Assembly: GCF_037975245.1 (NCBI RefSeq)
Contig: NC_092564.1
Span: 1,505,984-1,569,983 of the forward strand
Reading direction: 5' to 3'
Source of the DNA: Apostichopus japonicus
Taxonomy: Eukaryota > Echinodermata > Holothuroidea > Aspidochirotida > Stichopodidae
Length of the DNA: 64,000 nucleotides
Position 1 is the first letter of the stretch, and each line of letters begins with the position of its first letter. This document shows, piece by piece, positions 62,289 through 64,000 of the stretch. Under the pieces are notes generated by a model. It searched no databases, was not told the DNA's origin, and saw nothing but the letters and a program-made list of their open reading frames with translations. A program made the translations under genes and the position numbers.

Positions 62289-64000
62289 TGTCGTCGTTAA
62301 ACGTTCTGGTAAGTGCATGGCTCCCAAACAATGGAATATTGTAAAGTTGGGTGGGCCCTTTAAATGGAGGTCGTGATGTCGCCTCAAATAAATACCCATA
62401 GCCTATATAACTATGACATATACAATCAACCGTTTAATACAAAAATACTCAAGACCAAAAATTTATTGCTGTCCCCGTCACTTTTGGCTCAGTATTTCTG
62501 ACGTTTTAACTTGATTTGCGGCCTATGCCACCCTGAAATGAACATTGCCTTCCTTATAATATATGAGGAAGGTTGCACTGTGTCAAACAGATCCATACCA
62601 ATACTCTTATACGTGCGACCCCAATCCCAGTAGCAGCAGCCATTGTCTCGAGACGCTGAGCACCCCGTGTCTCCCCCTCACTAATTGTAATTACACGCGA
62701 CACTGTATCGCAGGGTTTCCCTAACTTTATCCCCCACGAACCCCCTGTGGATATCAGAGTTGTCCACGAACCCCCAACTTTTCGAGACACAATCTGAGTC
62801 ATTATTAAGCTATAATACTCATAACAGTGCTTCGTAAAAGATTGCGTTCATAGTGTAATATTGTACTATCATGCGTACACCAACTTCACCAAAGTCATGC
62901 GGCCTGTGTCTGTTTCATAAGTCAGTTATTTATCACATGCACGGTATGGCACTTCTATGGCAACATATGCGAATGGAACGCGAAAAGAGTTTGTCGATAG
63001 GTACGATACGACTTTTGTACATTATTAAATATATGATATATCAGATATTAGTTCAACAAAAAGTACTCTAGTTTTGACTTTCAGAAACGTCTCACGAATC
63101 CCCTGGTATGGACTTACGCGCCCCCTGGGGGTTCATGCACCCCAGTTAGGGAACCCTGCTGTATCGGATATTAGCAGAGGAGAGCGAAAGACCAATGTAG
63201 GGAAGTGTTTGATTCTAACGTCGTATCGGTGTGCGTGTTACGTATACGCCTACAAAGAAGGCAGAATTTGCCGGGGAAACAAATCCGGCGTTGACTAACC
63301 TGTTTATGAACAAAACTGGCATCTCAATGTTCCTATATCAAAAATAGCTCTAATATACCTCTTCAATAATTACGTCTGTATAACTTTTGAGGGAATATTT
63401 CTTACAGAATTCGATAATATCATAACAAAACGTGATTTTCTTTATAGTTTGAAGAGCCAAATTTTATTGGAATGATGAAGGATAAAAGTTCAAATCCCTT
63501 GACATGATCTCTTAGCATGTATGGTTAGTTAGCTCCTATACTAGTTGCTCGAGGAACGAATGTAACACTGTTATTAAACTCCCCCCCCCACCCCAAATGA
63601 AGAAGTTGATTTGTTAGTTTCATCAAATGTAGTCTTTGCGTAAGACTCGACGATATAGGTTGGACAAGGAGTTGGAGTAAAAAAATAAATAAAAAAGCAC
63701 AACGCGACGGTTTTTAATCACATGTGATTATGTTTATTTCACTTACGTCAAAGCTAAGAGAGTTGGCTCTGTTTCTGATTGTCTGGCTACGGTGCTCGTT
63801 ACTGAGAACCTGGCCATTCCTAACCCCAGGTTGTTCATCTTTGCCATTTTTAAGTCGACTTAGCCAAAGCGACACTTCCCACATGTTATGACCTTCCAAA
63901 GGCGCTCCTTTGAAAGGTTTCTGGAAGACAATATCCACGTTGAGAGTCACATTCTCCACTTTACCGCTTGTGATCAAAACTTCACTTTGTGGTATAATTT
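36305..64000 (-). CDS. Giant multi-Kazal protein gene, bracketed by an unnamed domain (5' end outside window)
   Basis: Gene model on the minus strand: unnamed-domain first half (64000-63747, incomplete), second half (about 61755 or 61738 to 61639), 27 intact Kazal exons (60282 down to 39636), then a second copy of the unnamed domain (37940-37662 and 36417-36305) and a stop. Kazal modules alone give 1,328 residues and the C-terminal tail 130. All Kazal exons are phase 1-1, so each can be duplicated, lost or skipped in frame. Kazal domains inhibit serine proteases by inserting a P1 residue, two after the second Cys, into the active site. Secretion is inferred from the disulfide-rich content; no signal peptide is in the window. 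Non-classical spacing (C-x4-C-x7-C-x10-C-x6-C-x12-C) resembles agrin/follistatin-type and anemone elastase inhibitors. One gene versus adjacent genes is inference from phases; the upstream junction is unresolved. Confidence 0.8.
37000..37250 (+). mobile_element. tRNA-derived SINE or tRNA pseudogene
   Basis: Box A-like TCAGCTCAGTGG (37005-37016) and box B-like GAGTTCGAGTC (37049-37059) have tRNA spacing, and GGAGTG can pair with CACTCC as an acceptor stem. No CCA and weak anticodon arm. A unique body follows. It sits between the last two exons of the Kazal gene, opposite strand. Confidence 0.65.
37662..37940 (-). CDS. Unnamed domain, first half (downstream copy)
   Basis: Acceptor TCCTCATAG then TGCGAT; donor CTGGG then GTAAGA; phase 1 at both ends, 93 codons. 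It reads a basic linker, then [23 protein letters not shown] and [14 protein letters not shown]. The two residual flanks of the upstream intron are under 80 bp, so no other exon can sit between this and Kazal domain 27. It aligns with the exon at 63747-64000. An NSS and an NTT sequon suggest glycosylation. Confidence 0.75.
38020..39578. repeat. 18-bp minisatellite (about 86 units) filling a Kazal-gene intron
   Basis: Consensus AACGTAAACAAGGACAGG with variants (AAGAAGG, AACAATG, AACATAG, GAAATTAAAC). The period is a multiple of three, so frames stay open on both strands for over 500 codons (Asn/Lys/Asp/Arg on plus, Phe/Leu/Ser on minus). The array lies between splice sites at 39636 and 37940. 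Repeated blocks containing the AAATTAAACAAGGACATG variant indicate higher-order duplication. Confidence 0.95.
39636..39794 (-). CDS. Kazal domain 27 (C-most), P1 Asp
   Basis: [22 protein letters not shown], 53 residues; P1 Asp is atypical for an inhibitor. Donor CGAG then GTATGA; splices in phase 1 to the exon at 37940 across a minisatellite-filled intron. Confidence 0.93.
39860..40560. repeat. Low-complexity GGTGATGG-rich intron sequence
   Basis: Purine-rich and GATGGT-rich runs (39850-39920, 40245-40545) between Kazal exons 27 and 26. They create spurious His/Thr-rich frames on the minus strand and Val/Met-rich frames on plus. Confidence 0.8.
40624..40782 (-). CDS. Kazal domain 26, P1 Arg
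   Basis: [21 protein letters not shown], 53 residues; P1 Arg predicts trypsin-like targets. Acceptor TTTATAG, donor AATAG then GTACGT. Confidence 0.94.
41166..41330 (-). CDS. Kazal domain 25, P1 Asn
   Basis: [21 protein letters not shown], 55 residues, the longest module. It uses GSNG in place of GSDG, as do domains 26 and 27. Confidence 0.94.
42186..42347 (-). CDS. Kazal domain 24, P1 Ser with P2 Ile
   Basis: [21 protein letters not shown], 54 residues; the reactive-site loop reads C-I-S-I, unlike any other copy here. Contains NFSAEC, a possible N-glycosylation site (NFS). Confidence 0.93.
42903..43061 (-). CDS. Kazal domain 23, P1 Ser
   Basis: [21 protein letters not shown], 53 residues; Thr replaces Ser in GSDG. 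Acceptor CTTACAG, donor CCAAG then GTACGC. Confidence 0.93.
43714..43869 (-). CDS. Kazal domain 22, P1 Ser
   Basis: [21 protein letters not shown], 52 residues, with a longer Cys5-Cys6 loop ([14 protein letters not shown]). Donor CCGC then GTAAGT. Confidence 0.94.
44582..44725 (-). CDS. Kazal domain 21, P1 Lys
   Basis: [20 protein letters not shown]1 Lys predicts trypsin-like targets. Donor GAAACCG then GTCAGA. 48 residues. Confidence 0.94.
45007..45150 (-). CDS. Kazal domain 20, P1 Leu, A-type
   Basis: [32 protein letters not shown]. It marks the 3' end of the young homogenised block. Confidence 0.95.
45443..45586 (-). CDS. Kazal domain 19, P1 Leu
   Basis: [19 protein letters not shown] with Asn for Asp before the second Cys; otherwise core consensus. 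Confidence 0.95.
45868..45936 (-). pseudogene. Kazal pseudo-exon lacking 5' half and acceptor
   Basis: The C-terminal half ([23 protein letters not shown] when read in frame) and a GTAATC donor remain. At 45936 the sequence jumps to an intron position (GAGATTGTACTGTGA), so about 190 bp including the exon start has been deleted. Confidence 0.88.
46111..46254 (-). CDS. Kazal domain 18, P1 Leu
   Basis: Core-type, [21 protein letters not shown]. It is followed downstream by the truncated unit at 45868. Confidence 0.95.
46545..46688 (-). CDS. Kazal domain 17, P1 Leu
   Basis: Core-type with GSDGHTYS and [13 protein letters not shown]; intron downstream is almost identical to that of domain 16. 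Confidence 0.95.
46979..47122 (-). CDS. Kazal domain 16, P1 Leu, P2 Asn
   Basis: Reads [11 protein letters not shown]: the usual Thr at P2 is Asn. It also has GSDGHTYS, tying it to domains 8 and 17. Confidence 0.94.
47414..47557 (-). CDS. Kazal domain 15a, P1 Leu, Gly-to-Ser in GSDG
   Basis: Core-type but reads GSDSQTYS: the conserved Gly of the GSDGxTY turn is Ser. It may lower stability or be neutral. Counted as the fifteenth intact Kazal exon from the 5' side. Confidence 0.94.
47733..47876 (-). CDS. Kazal domain 14, P1 Leu, A-type
   Basis: [19 protein letters not shown] with [21 protein letters not shown]; the most diverged of the A-type copies. Confidence 0.95.
48168..48311 (-). CDS. 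Kazal domain 13, P1 Leu
   Basis: Core consensus copy, [13 protein letters not shown]; differs from domain 19 at only a few bases including the flanking introns. Confidence 0.95.
48602..48745 (-). CDS. Kazal domain 12, P1 Leu
   Basis: Core-type with LCKLNNAVC (Leu for Phe) and [11 protein letters not shown]. Its upstream intron nearly matches the one upstream of domain 9. Confidence 0.95.
48972..49115 (-). CDS. Kazal domain 11, P1 Leu, A-type
   Basis: [11 protein letters not shown] with [14 protein letters not shown], nearly identical to domain 20; part of the repeated A-D-D exon order. Confidence 0.95.
49409..49552 (-). CDS. Kazal domain 10, P1 Leu
   Basis: Core-type [11 protein letters not shown], ending [13 protein letters not shown]. 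Donor side reads CAAG then GTAACC. Confidence 0.95.
49848..49991 (-). CDS. Kazal domain 9, P1 Leu
   Basis: Core-type, with [19 protein letters not shown]; three substitutions (Lys, Lys, Asp) make this the most charged core copy. Confidence 0.95.
50220..50245 (-). pseudogene. Kazal pseudo-exon remnant (last few codons and donor)
   Basis: Only about 25 bp remains: GAAAATGTGAACCAG then GTAACC, fused to sequence typical of a mid-intron position. It is a deletion product of one repeat unit and explains the longer 505-bp spacing between neighbouring exons. Confidence 0.8.
50353..50496 (-). CDS. Kazal domain 8, P1 Leu
   Basis: Core-type [11 protein letters not shown] with GSDGHTYS (His for Gln), shared with domains 15 and 16. 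Confidence 0.95.
50788..50931 (-). CDS. Kazal domain 7, P1 Leu, A-type start
   Basis: Begins [19 protein letters not shown]: the acceptor side reads CTTGTGG instead of ATTGTGG, which defines the A-type used in four exons. Confidence 0.95.
51230..51373 (-). CDS. Kazal domain 6, P1 Leu
   Basis: Core-type [19 protein letters not shown], ending [13 protein letters not shown]. First member of the highly similar block of 435-bp units. Confidence 0.95.
51669..51812 (-). CDS. Kazal domain 5, P1 Thr
   Basis: Starts [20 protein letters not shown]1 Thr; shares DCGSDVC with domain 4, so these two are sister copies at the 5' edge of the young array. Confidence 0.94.
52582..52656 (-). pseudogene. Broken Kazal pseudo-exon with in-frame stop
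   Basis: Only the C-terminal half is recognisable (NAVCDDP, then TAG, then VNEGECEAG) before a preserved GTACTT donor. The upstream half and acceptor are gone, so it is unlikely to be spliced in. Confidence 0.85.
52733..52876 (-). CDS. Kazal domain 4, P1 Ala, with a seventh Cys
   Basis: Starts [19 protein letters not shown]. The invariant Gly after the third Cys is Cys (codon TGT), giving seven Cys. It ends EGECEPG before GTGAAG. Confidence 0.92.
53439..53582 (-). CDS. Kazal domain 3, P1 Glu
   Basis: Starts [20 protein letters not shown]1 Glu is unusual and suggests a Glu-preferring protease or a structural role. It ends GECKTG before GTAAAC. Diverged from the core. Confidence 0.93.
55430..55829 (-). 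repeat. Degenerate minisatellite of Kazal exon-end/donor sequence
   Basis: About nine units of 40-60 bp, each with GTGAACCCGGT or GTGAACCAGGTA-like cores and TATACGGTATAGAC spacers on the minus strand. The core equals the end of Kazal domain 2 plus its 5' splice site, immediately upstream. Confidence 0.8.
55830..55973 (-). CDS. Kazal domain 2, P1 Val
   Basis: Starts [20 protein letters not shown]1 Val with P1' Glu suggests elastase-like targets. The donor sequence GAACCAG then GTACGC has been copied many times just downstream (see the 55430-55829 repeat). Confidence 0.93.
56560..56690. repeat. Short GC-rich tandem repeat related to the 57.2-kb array
   Basis: Units of TCGGGCACTGCACATGTC and TCGGGCACTGTACAGGTC, 18 bp each, grade into CGTCGGGCAATCCGC, the unit of the array at 57238. 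Confidence 0.85.
57238..57697. repeat. 18-bp GC-rich minisatellite (about 25 units)
   Basis: Consensus TGTCGGGCAATCCGCAGG (with CGGG variants). Both strands read open in several frames (minus LPDTCG and DCPTPA, plus VSGNPQ). It lies in the intron between Kazal domains 1 and 2. CpG-rich, unlike the surrounding AT-rich DNA. Confidence 0.95.
58137..58456 (-). mobile_element. tRNA-derived SINE, minus strand, with AAT-repeat tail
   Basis: On the minus strand: TGGCCAATTGGTTAAGGCG (box A region), GGTTCAATTCC (box B, 58403-58393), a body with AAAGTGCTTTGAGACC and AAAGCGCTATATAAAAAGC, then a (TTA/ATT)n tail at 58159-58137. Classic SINE order. Confidence 0.85.
58769..58842. repeat. TA dinucleotide microsatellite
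   Basis: Uninterrupted TA run of about 74 bp; source of spurious Tyr/Ile frames. Confidence 0.98.
59759..59830 (+). promoter_or_regulatory. CRE - inverted CCAAT - TATA cluster (promoter-like)
   Basis: TGACGTCA (59759-59766), CATTGG (CCAAT inverted, about 59783) and CTATATAAAAG (about 59794-59804) are ordered and spaced like a core promoter on the plus strand. No plus-strand gene is visible downstream, so it may belong to a mobile element or be chance. Confidence 0.3.
60139..60282 (-). CDS. Kazal domain 1 (N-most), P1 Ala
   Basis: 48 residues starting [19 protein letters not shown]. Six Cys in the family pattern, but Ala replaces the usual Gly after the third Cys. The reactive-site motif is C-T-A-D. 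It is separated by 4.2 kb from the next Kazal exon and is diverged from the array core. Confidence 0.93.
61085..61285. repeat. About 65-bp tandem repeat, three copies
   Basis: TAGATAGACCCGTAGCCAGG-type segments recur three times with GGAATTC and ACCAGGTATT blocks in the same order, in the intron between the 61639 exon and Kazal domain 1. Confidence 0.85.
61639..61755 (-). CDS. Unnamed domain, second half (upstream copy)
   Basis: The frame reads [14 protein letters not shown] and later CSAIICQ, then donor CAAG followed by GTGAGA in phase 1, which splices in frame to the first Kazal exon. It aligns with [11 protein letters not shown] and CHEVECQ in the terminal exon at 36305. Two acceptors are possible: TTTTAG at 61757-61756 (phase 1, exon from 61755) or GACAG at 61740-61739 (phase 0, exon from 61738). 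Only the second joins the 63747 exon in frame directly. Confidence 0.65.
62080..62400 (+). mobile_element. tRNA-derived SINE containing CA/TA microsatellites
   Basis: CTGGTTAGGGTGTCCGC (box A region) and GGGTTCGAATCC (box B, 62130-62141) mark a tRNA-like head. The body contains (AC)n then (AT)n at 62192-62285. The right limit is approximate. Confidence 0.65.
62711..63158. mobile_element. Non-autonomous hAT-type DNA transposon, 448 bp
   Basis: Termini CAGGGTTTCCCTAACT (left) and AGTTAGGGAACCCTG (right) are inverted copies. An exact 8-bp direct repeat CTGTATCG flanks the element at 62703-62710 and 63159-63166. 8-bp target duplications and CAGGG termini are typical of hAT elements. No transposase. 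Confidence 0.92.
63747..64000 (-). CDS. Unnamed domain, first half (upstream copy), partial at window edge
   Basis: An open frame enters from beyond the window and ends LSFD followed by GTAAGT (phase 0). It includes [12 protein letters not shown] and [13 protein letters not shown], which align with VRMDVTATI and [13 protein letters not shown] in the exon at 37662-37940. Function unknown. The phase 0 end differs from the phase 1 end of the downstream copy. Confidence 0.7.

Overview
The window looks like nuclear DNA of a marine invertebrate deuterostome, most likely an echinoderm (possibly a sea cucumber, from general impression only). It has small coding exons with GT-AG introns, long AT-rich non-coding stretches, many G/C homopolymer runs, frequent TAGGCCTA-like words, tRNA-derived SINEs, MITEs, and a foldback cluster that recalls the TU elements of sea urchins. 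There are no rRNA genes, CRISPR arrays or bacterial-style operons. All gene structures below were built by eye from reading frames and splice sites.

Region 1 (about 1-9.6 kb, minus strand) holds a complete six-exon SLC34-type (NaPi-II) sodium/phosphate cotransporter of 715 residues. All splice phases agree, both QSSS motifs are present, and the frame opens just after an in-frame stop. Its introns contain a 66-bp minisatellite and a palindromic MITE.

Region 2 (about 9.6-36.3 kb) is largely intergenic. It carries several short terminal-inverted-repeat elements, a 3-kb foldback cluster built from 21-bp subrepeats, a 105-bp tandem repeat, an ATATC-rich palindromic element, and a few weak candidate exons (28.5-29.2 kb plus strand, 29.9-30.2 kb and 35.0-35.2 kb minus strand).

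Region 3 (36.3 kb to the right edge, minus strand) is the main discovery candidate. It is a very large secreted-type gene with 27 intact Kazal inhibitor exons, every one phase 1-1, and three broken Kazal pseudo-exons. On both sides the Kazal array is bracketed by two related copies of a two-exon module I cannot name. The first half carries an EG-x-N-(L/M)-W motif; the second half carries C-x-G-x3-(I/L)-C-A-R-F and ends in C-x4-C-Q. The downstream copy (37.9 and 36.3 kb) ends the protein. The upstream copy (63.7 and 61.7 kb) runs off the window. Most Kazal exons sit in 435-bp tandem units whose introns are nearly identical, so the array has expanded and been homogenised recently. The reactive-site P1 residue is Leu through the young core of the array and varied (Arg, Lys, Asp, Glu, Asn, Ser, Thr, Ala, Val) at its ends. 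This suggests one polypeptide carrying inhibitor heads against several protease classes.

Repeats inside this gene include an 18-bp minisatellite that fills the last-but-one intron and creates long spurious open frames, a minisatellite apparently seeded by a Kazal exon's 5' splice site, an 18-bp GC-rich array, SINEs, and a hAT-type element with a clear 8-bp target duplication.
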